The notes under the pieces were generated by a model. It did no database searches. It was given only the letters and a program-made list of their open reading frames with translations, and had not been told where the DNA came from. Made by a program: the position numbers and the translations under genes. This document shows, one piece after another, positions 13,211-27,131 of a DNA stretch of 64,000 bases; the first letter of the stretch is position 1; the number at the start of each line of letters is the position of its first letter. The stretch comes from Homarus americanus (taxonomy: Eukaryota > Arthropoda > Malacostraca > Decapoda > Nephropidae). The DNA lies in NCBI RefSeq assembly GCF_018991925.1, contig NW_024720773.1, forward strand, positions 2,836,577 to 2,900,576, written 5' to 3'.

Positions 13211-14070
13211 CAGTGGTCCCTTGGTTAACGAACACAATTCGTTCCAGAAGGTCGTTCGTTAACCGAAAATTTTGTTAACCGAAACCATTGTTTCAATGGG
13301 ATTTTGGGTAATTGGTTCCAGCTCACCGAAAATTACATACAAAGTAAAAATAAATGCAGTAAAATACACTTATTTTGAGGTGTGTATGTAGAAGGCTCCT
13401 GGTTGATGATGATGATGATGGGAATTAGAAGAGGGGGTGGAGGAGAAGGGAGAAGAGAAGGAAGTGGGGGTGGAAGAGAACTCACCCCATGCTTCATGGC
13501 GTCATTTCACCCACAAAATTTTAAGTTCACTTGGTGTAATTCAAGATTATTTTCTTTAAATCAACACTGCACTGCACTATATATTGTCAATATGTAAAAT
13601 AAATTTCAGAATAACCAATAATTGTACTGTAAACACGTAAAAATAGTTTATGTTCAAGAGAGAAACAAGCAAGATGTTCCCTCCACTGACCAGAGATACA
13701 AACAGAGGCTTTGCTGGGTGAGTCAAGTGGCTGATTGACACACCAAAAACTAGTTTCCTGTACTCCAATTACGTTAAATAAGTGTTAAAATGACTAAAAA
13801 ATTTTAATATAAAACTTGGAAAATTATTGAACTGTACAACCTTCTTGATATTTACTCAAATGGGAACGAATTTAAGCCCTAGAACAGATTACTGTATTGG
13901 TGGGCTAATATTCCAGCTGGTGAGCAAGCGAAAACATGTTGACATGATTTCGTAAAAATTTTGTTAACCGAATTGTTGTTCGTTAACCGAATTGATGTTC
14001 GTTAACCGAATTGAAGATTCTTATGGAAGGTAATTCGTTAACCGAAATTTCGTTAACCGAGGGATCACTG
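13211..14070 (+). mobile_element. Tigger-like TIR element family 1, copy 1
   Basis: An 860-bp element with ends CAGTGGTCCCTTGGTTAACG and, on the other strand, CAGTGATCCCTCGGTTAACG, flanked by TA at 13209-13210 and 14071-14072. Short GTTAACCGAA-type repeats extend each end. The interior has no transposase. Copies 2 (15960-16767) and 3 (24179-24990) share almost the whole interior in opposite orientation. The terminal sequence and TA target match the pogo/Tigger group. Confidence 0.88.
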
Positions 14071-14331
14071 TACTGAATATGGTGAAAACGAAAGCTTTGT
14101 TTAGTGTTAAATATCAGTGTTGTTTATAACAATTGTCTGACAATAAAATATATTCCTGCATTAAGATTTTACATTCAGTTCTGTGGAACACAGTGCTGAC
14201 TTATGTTGGCTTAGTACACCTGCGGGCAATCACTGATTACTTGTACCATTAAGTGGTTGACTACTGTATAGAGGTTGTGGACCCCTGGTTTAGAGGATTG
14301 GCAATGGTTGTTAGTGTAGGTTAACGAATGT

Positions 14332-14746
14332 TTTGGTCATTGGTTGTTAACAAGGGTTGGGGTCACTGGTTGTTAACAAGGGTTAGGTCACTGGTTGTTA
14401 ACAAGCGTTGGGTCACTGGTTGTTAACAAGGGTTAGGTCACTGGTTGTTAACAAGCGTTGGGTCACTGGTTGTTAACAAGGGTTGGGGTCACTGGTTGTT
14501 AACAAGGGTTAGGTCACTGGTTGTTAACAAGGGTTAGGTCACTGGTTGTTAACAAGCATTGGGTCACTGGTTGTTAACAAGGGTTAGGTCACTGGTTGTT
14601 AACAAGCGGTGGGTCACTGGTTGTTAACAAGCGTTGGGTCACTGGTTGTTAACAAGAGTTGGGTCACTGGTTGTTAACAAGGGTTGGGTTACTGGTTGTT
14701 AACAATGGTTGTTAGTGTAGGTTAACAAGGGTTGGGTCACTGGTTG
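14332..14746. repeat. Minisatellite, 25-bp unit, beside RSPRY1 donor
   Basis: About sixteen copies of ttgttaacaagggttaggtc plus actgg, with g/a and ggg/gcg variants. The array stops about 20 bases from the splice donor of the exon at 14767-14952, so the transcribed strand enters it almost immediately after the exon. Confidence 0.92.
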
Positions 14747-14766
14747 TGGGAGGTAAAGTGACTCAC

Positions 14767-14952
14767 CAGGTGGGCCACCAAGTACTCCAGGGTGGTGTGG
14801 GTGAGCAGAGCAATGGAGGCTGGACCAGCAAGCTTCTCAGCGATACACCCCAACACCACACAAATGTTGCGATGAACACGCGGGTCTTTCCAACCCTCCT
14901 CTGCACTGTCACTGCTCAGCTCAAAAAACTTGCACAGATGAACTACAGTCTC
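14767..14952 (-). CDS. RSPRY1: RSPRY1 exon c
   Basis: Exactly 62 codons lie between an acceptor (ttctgcag) and the donor CTG|GTGAGT. The product begins ETVVHLCKFFELSS, continues WKDPRVHRN, then the conserved CVVLGCIAEKLAGPASIALL and LEYLVAHL. The VLGC(I/L)AEKLAGPASI block is diagnostic for RSPRY1. Both borders fall between codons and join in phase with PLPSK of the preceding exon and SENNHP of the following one. The intron following it (11322-14766) contains family 1 TIR copy 1 and a LINE fragment. Confidence 0.93.
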
Positions 14953-15143
14953 CTGCAGAAAGAAAATATTTGTAACTACTGTGCAGTCATCAACATCTTG
15001 CCCTAAATAGTACTCTTAAGTAATACATTATAACTTCTATTATTTGTAATCACAAGTAGTTATAATCCTGCTTCAGTAAAGGTGTAGACCCTTGATAATC
15101 CATTTTCTTTTATATTTATTATGAATGTTCAAAATTGCAAGTA

Positions 15144-15447
15144 CAGCTGCTCCTCGACTGATGACGGGGTTAGGGACCCAAATCTAGGTCGTAAGTCGAA
15201 AATGCTTAAATAATACATAGAAAATCTAAAATGGGTGTCTCTTTTTCTTCTCAGCACAAAAAACTCTCACTTTTAAGCTTGCTAGCCATTTTAAAGTGAA
15301 TTACAAACAAAAATTTTGTCAGTACACAGCGCAATCACTGACGTTGGGACTCGAAAATACGTAATTTGACAAAATTTTGGTACGACTGAGGCGGTCGTAT
15401 GTCCGGGTGGTTGTAAGTAGAGTAGGTCGTAAGTCAGGGAGGAGCTG
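15144..15447. mobile_element. Short TIR element (MITE) in a 547-bp intron
   Basis: The 304-bp element has ends CAGCTGCTCCTCGACTGATG and, on the other strand, CAGCTCCTCCCTGACTTACG, flanked by TA (15142-15143 and 15448-15449). The interior is non-coding and repeats taggtcgtaagtc near both ends. It fills more than half of the intron between the exons at 15500 and 14952, starting about 52 bases from the donor. TA target and CAG termini suggest mobilisation by a pogo/Tigger transposase. Confidence 0.85.
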
Positions 15448-15478
15448 TACTGTACAAGTAGAGGCAGTGCTTCTCCTA

Positions 15479-15685
<207 letters not shown>

Positions 15686-15734
15686 CTATTATCATCTTCT
15701 ATTCATCATGAACTAATTACTGTATGCAACTTCA

Positions 15735-15957
15735 CTAATCACAGTTTTAGGTAGGGAGCTACCAAACAGGGAGGTACTACCGCCTGGGAAGATATTGGAA
15801 GCACAATGTGTTGTCTAATGGTAGACCCTGCTGCCATATGTGACCAAGTCCCAGGTTGATGATGTGACTTTCTGTCTCATTTACACACAATTGTAGGGTC
15901 TCAATTGTTTCTCTTACTTTGACAACACAACATAAGAGTACATATATTATTTCTCAC
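15735..15957 (-). repeat. Unclassified interspersed repeat, copy 2 (inverted)
   Basis: Reverse complement of 7193-7395 with high identity, sharing gtagggtctcaattgtttct, tatggcagcagggtctacca and ccaatatcttccc on its minus strand. It ends exactly where family 1 TIR copy 2 begins, so that element may have inserted in or beside it. Confidence 0.75.
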
Positions 15958-15959
15958 TA

Positions 15960-16767
15960 CAGTGATCCCTCGGTTAACGAACACCTCGGTTAACGAACTT
16001 TTGGTTAACGAATTACCTTCCATAAGAATCTTCAACATGTTTTTGCTTGCTCACCAGCTGGAATATTAGCCCACCAATACAGTAATCGGTTCTAAGGCTT
16101 AAATTCGTTCCCATTTGAGTAAATATCAAGAAGGTTGTACAATTAAATAATTTTCCAAGTTTTATATTAAATTTTATAGTCATTTTAACACTTATTTAAC
16201 ATAATTGGAGTACAGGAAACTAGTTTTTGGTGCGCCAATCAGCCACTTGACTCACCCAGCAAAGCCTCTGTTTGTATCTCAGGTCAGTGGAGGGAACATC
16301 TTCCTTGAGACTCTCTTGAACATAAACTATTTTTTCGTGTTTACCGTACAATTATTGGTCATTCTGAAATTTATATTACATATTGACAATATATAGTGCA
16401 GTGCAGTGTTGATTTAAAGAAAATAATCTTGAATTACACCAAGTGAACTTAAAATTTTGTGGATGAAATGACAGCATCAAGCATGGGGTGATTTCTCTTC
16501 CACCCCCACTTCCTTCTCTTCTCCCTTCTCCTCCACCCCTACTTCTAATTCCCATCATCATCATCATCAACCAGGAGCCTTCTACAGTACATACACATTT
16601 CAAAGTAAGTGTACTTTACTGCATTTATTTTAACTTTGTATGTATTTTTTGGTGAGCTGGAACCAATTACCCCAAATCCCACTGAAACAATAGTTTCGGT
16701 TAAAAAAAAATTCGGTTAACGAACGACCTTCTGGAACGAATTGTGTTCATTAACCGGGGGACCACTG
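15960..16767 (-). mobile_element. Tigger-like TIR element family 1, copy 2
   Basis: The 808-bp copy has ends CAGTGATCCCTCGGTTAACG and, on the other strand, CAGTGGTCCCCCGGTTAATG, with flanking TA at 15958-15959 and 16768-16769. It is in opposite orientation to copy 1 (13211-14070) and shares its interior, including the polypurine/polypyrimidine block near 16495-16545. Confidence 0.88.
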
Positions 16768-16787
16768 TATTGATCTTTTTTTGTATA

Positions 16788-17529
16788 CAGTAATACCCCG
16801 CTTTGGGCGGTTTTCGTTTACCCAGTACGCGTTTCTACATTTACGGGGTACCCTGCCAAAACCGGAATTCCCACTTTACGAGGTGCATCTACTCATATAC
16901 GCAGGTGAAGCATAATTTTTTTATTTAACGGATAAAATTCATACAAATTACCCAGCCAGAATATAATTTACATTGCTGGAATTCTTACAATATGATGATC
17001 ATTTTGAATATAAACATCATAGATTTTAAACAAATTTTAGATCTAATGTAAGAATTTTGTTTACTCTGAGCAAATATGTTTCTTTTGTGCAAAATATATG
17101 ACGTGCATATTCAAAATATTCCTGGCCTTGCAAGGAATCCAGCAATGTCAATTATATTATCCTAACTTTAGTTTGAGGTATTATTTATTACTATACCTTA
17201 AAATCTAGTGTTTTCACCCAAACATTTCTCGGAGAGGGAGCAGCCAGCGAGCGTGGGAAGGGGGGGGGGGGAGTTGAGTCCACTATTTGAATGGACATTA
17301 ACCTGGCGAATGTATTTCTCTTAAATATTAATTGTGTGTGCATACCATCATAAAACTAAGATGTTATTTTTACTAGAACATAGGTATTGTGTCGGAAAAA
17401 GTGGAGTTTGGGAGTCGGCCCAGTCTCTATTTCAATTAATCCCATATGTTCTGTTATTCCATTTGCGCGTTTCTCGTTTTACGCGGACCTCTGGGGGTTC
17501 AACTGACCGCGTAAATCGGGGTATTACTG
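16788..17529 (+). mobile_element. Tigger-like TIR element family 2, copy 1 (single core)
   Basis: The 742-bp element has ends CAGTAATACCCCGCTTTGGG and, on the other strand, CAGTAATACCCCGATTTACG, with TA at 16786-16787 and 17530-17531. The interior holds one copy of a core with aaaattcatacaaattaccc and gctggaattcttacaa, then a G run and gagttgagtccactatttga. Copies 2 (22357-23958) and 3 (58558-60114) have the core three times. It lies only 20 bases from family 1 copy 2. Confidence 0.88.
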
Positions 17530-17542
17530 TATCTTTATAGCT

Positions 17543-17543
17543 C

Positions 17544-17603
<60 letters not shown>
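17543..17603. repeat. (TTA)n microsatellite
   Basis: Uninterrupted tta/att repeat of about twenty units, between the family 2 element and the pentanucleotide satellite. Confidence 0.95.
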
Positions 17604-17609
<6 letters not shown>

Positions 17610-17637
17610 CACCGTTATTATTATATTATATTATATG

Positions 17638-19100
17638 GTACAGTACAGTAGTACTGTACAGTACAGTAGTGCAGTACTGTACAGTACAGTACAGTAGTGC
17701 AGTAAAGTAAAGTACAGTAGTGCAGTAAAGTACAGTACAGTAGTGTAGTAAAGTACAGTACAGTAGTGCAGTACTGTACAGTACAGTAATGCAGTACTGT
17801 ACAGTACAGTAGTGCAGTAAAGTATAGTACAGTAGTGCAGTAAAGTACAGTACAGTAGTGTAGTAAAGTAAAGTACAGTAGTGCAGTACTGTACAGTACA
17901 GTAGTGCAGTACTGTACAGTACAGTAGTGCAGTAAAGTACAGTACAGGAAAGTACAGTACAGTAGTGCAGTAAAGTACAGTACAGTAGTGCAGTAAAGTA
18001 CAGTACAATAGTGCACTACTGTACAGCACAGTAGTGCAGTACAGTGCTGTACAGTAGTACTGTACAGTACAGTAATGCAGTAAAGTACAGTACAGTAGTG
18101 CAGTAAAGTACAGTACAGAAGTGCAGTAAAGTACAGTACAGTAGTGCAGTACTGTACAGCACAGTAGTGCAGTACTGTACAGTGCAGTAGTGCAGTACAG
18201 TACAGTACAGTAGTACTGTACAATACAGTAGTGCAGTACTGTACAGTACAGTAGTGCAATACTGTACAGTACAGTAGTACAGTAAAGAACAGTACAGTAG
18301 TGCAGTACTGTACAGTGCTGTAGTGCAGTACTGTACAGTACTGTAGTACAGTACAGTACAGTACAGTACAGTACAGTACAGTAGTGCAGTACAATACAGT
18401 AATGCAGTGCAGTACAGTACAGAAGTACAGTACAATACAGTACAGTGCAGAACAGTAGTGCAGTACAGTGCAGTGCAGTATGGTATGGTACAGTACAGTA
18501 GATCAGTACAGTACAGTAGAGAACAGTAGTGCTGCACAGTACTGTACAGTACAGTACAATACAGTACAGTACAGTAATACAGTACAGTAATGCATTACAG
18601 TACAGTGTAATACAATGCAGTGCAGTATAATACAGTACAGTGTAATATAGTACAGTAAAGTGTAATACACTACAGTACAGCATATTTCAGTACAGTGTAA
18701 TACAGTACAGCATAGTACAGTACAGTACAGTATAGTACAGTACAGTACAGTACAGTACAGTACAGTGCAGTGCAGTACAGTACAGTACAGCACAGTATAG
18801 TACACAGTACAGTACAATACAGTACTGTACAGTAAAGTATGGTACAGTAAAGTACTGAACAGTACAGTACAGTAGGGAACAATACAGCACAGCACAGTAC
18901 AGTACAGCAATGTACAGTACAGTACTGTACAATATAGTACAGCACAGTGTAGTACAATATAGTACAGCACAGTAAAATACAGCGCAGTACAGTATAATAC
19001 AGTACAGTACAGTAGTGTACAGAACAGTAGTGTACAGTACAGTAGTGTACAGAACAGCAGTGTACAGTACAGTAGTGTACAGAACAGTACAGTACAGTAT
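17638..19100. repeat. AGTAC pentanucleotide satellite with 15-20-bp higher-order variants
   Basis: 1.46 kb of agtac repeats. The left half (17638-18360) is organised into longer units such as agtacagtagtgcagtactg and agtacagtagtgcagtaaag; the right half is closer to the simple pentamer with scattered substitutions. All six frames stay open for long stretches, giving Tyr-Cys-Thr-Val-Leu proteins on the minus strand that are artefacts. It abuts the 3' end of the LINE at 19100. Confidence 0.95.
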
Positions 19101-21215
19101 AGGGGCCACATACTCAAAAGTATTTATGGGACACACAGAAGAAGGCAGAGCATTCCACAGTTTGGCTGTGTGAGGAAAGAAGGGGGTACTATAACAGGTT
19201 ATTCAAGTGTGACTGACATCCACAGAGAAATGGTGAGCACCGCGGGCAAGACATGTGTTACGAGCGCTCAGCCTTGCCGGCGGTACACAGGATGCCAAAT
19301 CCACTGAACATTGCCCGTTAAAGTAACTGTAAAAGTGAGAGTGAAGCAACATTGCAGCGAAGAGAAAGGGAAAAAAGATTGTCAACTAAAGGAGTAGAGT
19401 TAATAAGACGAAATGCCTTTGATTCCACCCTATCTAACAGTTGGACAGAAAAAGAGCCACCCCAGATATGAGAGCAGTACTCCAAGTTAGGACGAATGAA
19501 TCCATTATATACTTGAAGCAACTGCTCAGGAGTGAAGTAGCTACGGCTTCTGTACAGCATTCCCAATTTTCGGGACGCAGCTTTAGCCTTGTTGAGGATG
19601 TGTGGCTTCCATGACATATTAGAGGAAATGGTGAGGCCTAGCACATCTTTTTAGAATTTGGCAGAATGAATGTGTCCTGAAATGTGATTGGTGTGAGATC
19701 TTCCATTTTGTAGTGTTATTGGTAAATACTGTGTTTTGTTACTACTGAATTTAACCAAGTTTCTATCTCCCCATACGGAGATGTTGCACAGATCCGCATT
19801 GATAATTGAAATGATATCAGCTCTAAAAACAGTTCTAGTTTGAGAGTTAGGAGGCAGGGGAAAATGTGAAGAGTAGAATCATCAGCGTAAGAATGGATAG
19901 AATTAGTTGAAGTGTGAAGTAAACCATTGATAAAAAGAAGGAAGAGAGTAGGTGAAAGAACAGAACCCTGTGGGACACCACTACTGGTAGAGAAAGAGCG
20001 AGAGATCAATCCCCTGACAACAACTGCCGTGGATCGGTTCTCAAGGAAGCTAGAAATTAGAAAAGAAACTCGGGGAAAGAAACCATAAGAGGGGAGTTTA
20101 GAAAGCAAAGACTTGTGCCATACCCTGTCAAATGCTTTGGAGATGTCGAGGGCCACGACGAAGCTTCCCCATAATCCCTAAGAGAGGATGACCAAAGATG
20201 GGTGCAGTAGGAGAGCAGATCACCAGTAGATCTCGCCTGGCGAAAGCCATACTGGTGATCCGACAAAAGAGAATGGCGTTCAAGGTGACGGAGAAAATGA
20301 GAGTTTAAGGTAGTTTCAAAAATCTTAGAGAGGGATGAAGTTAGGGCAATGGGGCGATAGTTAGAGGGATTAGAATGGTCACCCTTCTTCGGGATGGATT
20401 GAACCAAGGCATGCTTCCACGAAGAAGGAAAAGTTTGGTTTTTGAGGCAAAGGCAAAAGAAGCTAACAAGCACAGGGGCCAGAGCTTCAGCAAACTCCCT
20501 CAGAACACGAGGGGGTATTCCGTCCGGTCCACACGCCTTACTCACATCCAACCTGGATAACACACCAGCAACCTTACAAGTGGAGACTATAGGAAAGTGC
20601 ACAGGTTCATTAGGAGGAGCAGGAGGAGTAGGAGGGATAGAGTGGGAATCGTCTAAGGTGGAGTTAGAGGAGATTAAGTTGCCAAAGAGATTGGGTTTAT
20701 CAGGGGGAGAGTTGGCTGTAGAGTTATCAGGTCGGAAGAGAGGAGGAAAAGAGGGAGTGCAGATGTTAAGGACCAGAAGGATTTTCTAGAAGAAGAATTA
20801 GTCAGGTCAGTGGTCTTTCTTTTTTTAAATTCCGCTTGGCCCTACAAAGAATAGTCTTACAATGATTCCTAGAAGTAACGAACGATGAGTGGGCAATAGG
20901 AGAAGGAGATAGTTTCATAGCTTGATATGCCCTATCTCTCTCCCTGCATGAAGAGAACAGGAGCGATCAAACCATGATTGAAAAGTGAAAGTTTTGGTAG
21001 AAGATGGGATAAATACACTTGCAAGGATTGCCAGTTTGCCCTCCGATAGTGCCATAGTTGGCGTTTAGAGGGGTTGGGGGAGGTGGTCTTGATCAGTTTG
21101 ATTTAATAGAAATTAGATTGTGATCAGAAGACCCTAAGGGTACAGAAATTGAGTATGAATAGTGTGAGGGGTTAGAGGTAAAACAAAGGTTGAGTGTGTC
21201 TTCCTCCCCCAGCCA
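19101..21215 (-). pseudogene. Jockey-type LINE, endonuclease C-term to ORF2 end
   Basis: Read from 21215 down, the first recognisable block is the end of an AP endonuclease domain (YSYSISVPLGSSDHNLIS). A damaged linker follows to about 20600, then reverse transcriptase: LSRLDVSKACGPDGIPPRVL, KKGDHSNPSNYRPIALTSSL, DHQYGFRQARSTGDLL, a frameshift near 20155, LDISKAFDRVWHKSLL, SGVPQGSVLSPTLF and the catalytic box in HSYADDSTLH. A further damaged part leads to WKPHILNKAKAASRKLGMLY, FIRPNLEYCSHIWGGS and the C-terminal PINTFEYVAP at about 19100. It belongs to the same family as 11640-12484 but in opposite orientation. Several frameshifts and stops make it inactive. Its 3' end adjoins the AGTAC satellite with no clear poly(A) tail. 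Confidence 0.9.
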
Positions 21216-21530
21216 GATGCACAGAGATATGTTTGTGAGCCACTCAGCCAGGCCATATACCCCTCCCCTCCCCTACCTCCCTACTGTCTTCCCCCCAGCC
21301 ACCTTCTCCCTTCTCGCAGTGTTTGAATCTGCTATCCCAATTTGTCCGCTCGCACTGAATCCCATTTATTTACTATCATCGCTATACTCGGTGCTCAGGA
21401 ACACATCCCTATTTAACCCATGTATTATTCCCTCCGTTATATTAATTTTCGCTATATGAGCAGACTCCAAAGAACGTATCTACTCGTATCATCCAGATTT
21501 TACTGTATACCATCTAGCACACAGCAGGTC
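21216..21530. other. Possible right end of a truncated TIR element
   Basis: The stretch near 21450-21511 (cgctatatgagcagactcca ... ccagattttactgta) has the form of a pogo-type terminus, CAGTAAAATCTGGATGATAC on the minus strand followed by TA. No matching left end was found; the LINE at 21215 may have removed it. The plus-strand open frame at 21190-21459 is not recognised. Confidence 0.35.
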
Positions 21531-21534
21531 ACCG

Positions 21535-21596
21535 TTGATATTTGATTATGAATTAATTAACATAACACCCATGATGTTTAGGTTTTATATATAAAT
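21535..21596 (+). repeat. Inverted repeat, left arm
   Basis: The sequence from caggtcaccgttgatatttg through cataacacccatgatgttta is found as its reverse complement at 25163-25226 with only a few changes. The two arms enclose the nested block from the SINE pair to the TA array. Confidence 0.75.
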
Positions 21597-21674
21597 ATAT
21601 ATACCTGTATATACTGTACTACATATATATATGGAGGTTTACGTTCAGTAACAAAGTCGAATGAAAGGACTTTG

Positions 21675-21840
21675 TATGAAATAAAACAAAGACTAGGATT
21701 GCTTTCGTTATCCTAGTGGCACGGTGGTAGGGATTCCTGTTCACATGCAGTCCTAAGCTCTGTTCAAATCCTGGCGGGTTGAGGTGTTGATTGTATGTAG
21801 AAGTCCGCGTGCTTTATTGGGCTAATGAAATATATATGGA
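21675..21840 (+). mobile_element. tRNA-derived SINE-like repeat, copy 1
   Basis: A region with tcctagtggcacggtggtag (A-box-like) and gttcaaatcctggcggg (B-box-like), followed by ttgaggtgttgattgtatgt and gctttattgggctaatgaaa. The second copy at 21946-22110 is better preserved. Box spacing and the shared 3' body suggest a tRNA-derived SINE; it is not a functional tRNA because no cloverleaf closes. Confidence 0.6.
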
Positions 21841-21945
21841 TCCTCGTGTTTCGAAGTTGCATTTGGCAAAACATTACTCTGACCACCTACGTGATACGGG
21901 TAGTCACCATTAGAGGTTCACGGCGCCATAAGCTCATTGAACAGG

Positions 21946-24170
<2,225 letters not shown>

Positions 24171-24178
24171 TATACGTA

Positions 24179-24986
24179 TAGTGATCCCTCGGTTAACGAG
24201 CGCCTCGGTTCACGAGTTACCTTCCTTAAGATTCTTAACTTCGGTTAACGAGCAATCCCTCGATTAACGAGTTTCTTACGAGCCGACCTCAACATGTTTT
24301 CGCTTGCATTTGGCGGTCCACCAGCTGTAGTATTAATCCGCCAATACAGTAATCGGTTCTAGGGCTTAAATTCCTTAACATTTTAGTAAATATAAAGGTT
24401 GTACTATTCAATAATTTTAAAAGTTTTATATTAAATTTTTTAGTCATTTTAACAATTATTGAACATAATTGAAGTATAGGAAGCTAGTTTTTTGCGTGCC
24501 ATACAGCCTGTCAACACACCATACAGGCATCAGTCTCTGTGTCTTTTCAGTGGAGGAAATATCTTGCTTGAGACTCTCTTCAACTAAATGCTTTTTTTCT
24601 GTGCTTCCAAGCAAATTATTGGTCAATTTGAAATTTATTTTACATATTGACAATATATAATGCAGTGCAGTGTTGATTTAAGAAAACAATCTTGAATTCA
24701 CCAAGCGAACTAAAATTTTATGGGTGAAATGGCACCATGGGGTGACTTCTCTTCCACCCCAATGCCTTCTCTTCTCCCTTCTCCTCCACCCCCATTCTAA
24801 TTCCCATCCTCAACAACCAGGAGCCTTCTACATGCACACCTCAAAGTAAGTATACTTTATTACCTTTTTTGCTGATCTTAGGCAATTTTCGGTGAGCTGG
24901 AACCAATTACCCAAAACCTATTGAAACAATGGTTTCGGTTAACGAGCAACCTTCTAATACGAATTGTGCTCGTTAACCGAGTGACC

Positions 24987-24990
<4 letters not shown>
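24179..24990 (-). mobile_element. Tigger-like TIR element family 1, copy 3
   Basis: The left end is tagtgatccctcggttaacg, with one change from CAG, and the right end on the other strand is CAGTGGTCACTCGGTTAACG. It has the same interior and orientation as copy 2, more diverged. It is flanked by TA repeats on the left and TG/TA repeats on the right. Confidence 0.85.
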
Positions 24991-25156
<166 letters not shown>

Positions 25157-25162
25157 TAGATA

Positions 25163-25226
25163 TAACCTAAACATCATGGGTGTTATGTTAATTAATACAA
25201 AATCAAATATCAATGGTGACCAGGTG
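25163..25226 (-). repeat. Inverted repeat, right arm
   Basis: Reverse complement of 21535-21596, sharing aacctaaacatcatgggtgt and tatgttaattaat with small differences (tacaaaatc against tcataatc). Confidence 0.75.
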
Positions 25227-25900
25227 GTACTGTACACCACAGCCATACAATGTTCACACATGTGTTCATGTGTTAAACCTTTCTAATGTATTGCTAAGAC
25301 CTATCAAAGTTTATATCAACCTGACTGTAAGACTGGTGACTGTTAGATATTCCATTGATTTACTCTGTAAGCGACTACATCATGTGAAGACATCAACAGT
25401 TTGGGAGGGACCTGTGCGAGGCTATGGCCCTATAGCCAGCCTATTCTTTGATCTACTACGGCCTACTATAAATGATGTGCAAACGACAGCATAACTAACA
25501 CACAGGCAATACAATATCGTGTTAGCATTATTAAGGTACCATAAGTCGCAGTAAATGTGTCCCACGGCTCTACATTGGAGGTGAACCTAATGTCTACGAG
25601 TAGAAAACTCTTACTGATTAAGTGTGAAATGTTAGTTCTTAATGATACATAAAAACACATAATATTATATCAGAAATAAAATACATCCCTTCAATATTAA
25701 CTCTAGAATACTGTTGATATGATCAACTGCTATAAATGAATCCACCCCCGCCCCTCCTAGCAGTGACCCATCACTACCACACTGACACCACCTGAATATA
25801 GGACTATTAATACAATGTAATATAAGAGTTTTATTTTAATGGTGGAAAACGGCAAGCATAATATACAGACCGTAAGAGGCGTTATATATGAGGCAGATAG
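25227..25900. other. Intronic sequence without recognised feature
   Basis: Mixed-composition sequence inside the RSPRY1 intron between exons at 26882 and 15665. No splice-bounded coding segment, no terminal repeats and no tandem structure are seen. Confidence 0.4.
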
Positions 25901-25914
25901 TGGTAGGCCTGTAC

Positions 25915-26812
25915 CGTGAAGTGTGGTGTGTGGTGCTGTGGTAGAGGTGTGGTGCTGTGGTCGAGGAGTGTGGTGCTGTGGTCGAGGGTGTGGTGTGAGT
26001 GTGGTGCTGTGGTCATGGAGTGTGGTGTGAGTGTGGTGCTGTGGTCGTGGAGTGTGGTGTGAGGTGTGGTGCTGTGGTGGTGGGTGTGGTGTGAGTGTGG
26101 TGTTGTGGTCATGGAGTGTGGTGTGAGTGTGGTGCTGTGGTCATGGGTGTGGTGTGGGTGTGGTGCTGTGGTCGTGGGTGTGGTGTGAGTGTGGTGCTGT
26201 GGTCAGGTGGTGTGGTGTGGTGTGGGTGTGGTGCATGGGTGTGGTGTGAGTGTGGTGCTGTGGTCATGGAGTGTGGTGTGAGTGTGTGTGCTGTGGTGGG
26301 TGGTGTGGTGTGAGTGTGGTGTTGTGGTCGTGGAATGTGGATTGAGTGTGGTGTGGGTGTGGTGCTGTGGTCGTGGGTGTGGTGTGAATGTGGTGTTGTG
26401 GTCGTGGAATGTGGTTTGAGTGTGGTGTGAGTGTGGTGCTGTGGTCGTGGAGTGTGGTGTGAATGTGGTGCTGTGGTGGTGGAATGTGGTTTGGTGTGGT
26501 GTGAGTGTGGTGCTGTGGTCGTGGAGTGTGGTGCTGTGGTGTGGTGCTGTGGAGTGGGTGTGGTGCTGTGGTCGTGAGTGTGGTGCTGTGGTCGTGGGTG
26601 TGGTGTGAGTGTGGTGCTGTGGTGTGTGGTTTGAGTGTGGTGTGAGTGTGGTGTGGTGCTGTGGTCGTGGAATGTGGTTTGAGTGTGGTGTGAGTGTGGT
26701 GCTGTGGTCGTGGAGTGTGGTGTTGTGGTCGTGGAGTGTGGTGCTGTGGTCGTGGAGTGTGGTGCTGTGGTCGTGGCTGTGGTGTGAGTGTGGTGCTGTG
26801 GTCATGGAGGTT
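25915..26812. repeat. Minisatellite, GTGGTGCTGTGGTCGTGGA-type unit
   Basis: About 900 bases of related units built from gtggtgctgtggtc, (g/a)tgga, gtgtggtgtgagt and similar phrases. Units vary from about 20 to 45 bases because sub-blocks are gained and lost. The array ends about 70 bases from the splice donor of the exon at 26882-26976. His/Thr/Ser-rich minus-strand frames are by-products. Confidence 0.9.
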
Positions 26813-26881
26813 GTTTGTGTTAGTGGTTCAAGTACTTTTAGTCATGATAAAAGAAAGATGATGACTGTACATAATACTTAC

Positions 26882-26976
26882 TTGTCAACTAAGATCCTTA
26901 TAAGTGCCAAGGTGTCCAAAACATACTTGTCCGTGATGATAGAGAGCGCTGCACTGGTCATGCCATCCTCGCTTCC
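26882..26976 (-). CDS. RSPRY1: RSPRY1 exon a (most 5' visible)
   Basis: The acceptor is aatatttag|GGA and the donor is GACAA|GTAAGT. The product reads GSEDGMTSAALSIITDKYVL then DTLALIRILVDN, with the last Asn codon split across the intron. LDTLA(L/V)IR-LVDN is the start of the conserved part of RSPRY1. It is 95 bases long, 31 codons plus two bases, and joins in phase with the exon at 15500-15665. The exon starts on a codon boundary, so earlier exons (start codon and variable N-terminus) lie beyond 26976, possibly beyond the window. Nothing convincing was found in 27-64 kb, which is mostly mobile DNA. Confidence 0.88.
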
Positions 26977-27131
26977 CTAAATATTCAAATAAAGTATCAT
27001 TAGGAAAAATTAGCACTCGCCCCAACAAGTATCTTCACAGAGGCGGTCGATCAATTTCAAAATGAATGCTATAACTCCTGTTGTCTCGGTCGGGTAGTTA
27101 AAATCCTTCATCCGTTGTGTCATATACTGTA

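Noticed and set aside
17621..19136. Tyr/Cys/Thr/Leu-rich minus-strand frames up to 350 codons
   Set aside because: Translation of the AGTAC pentamer, open in several frames simultaneously.
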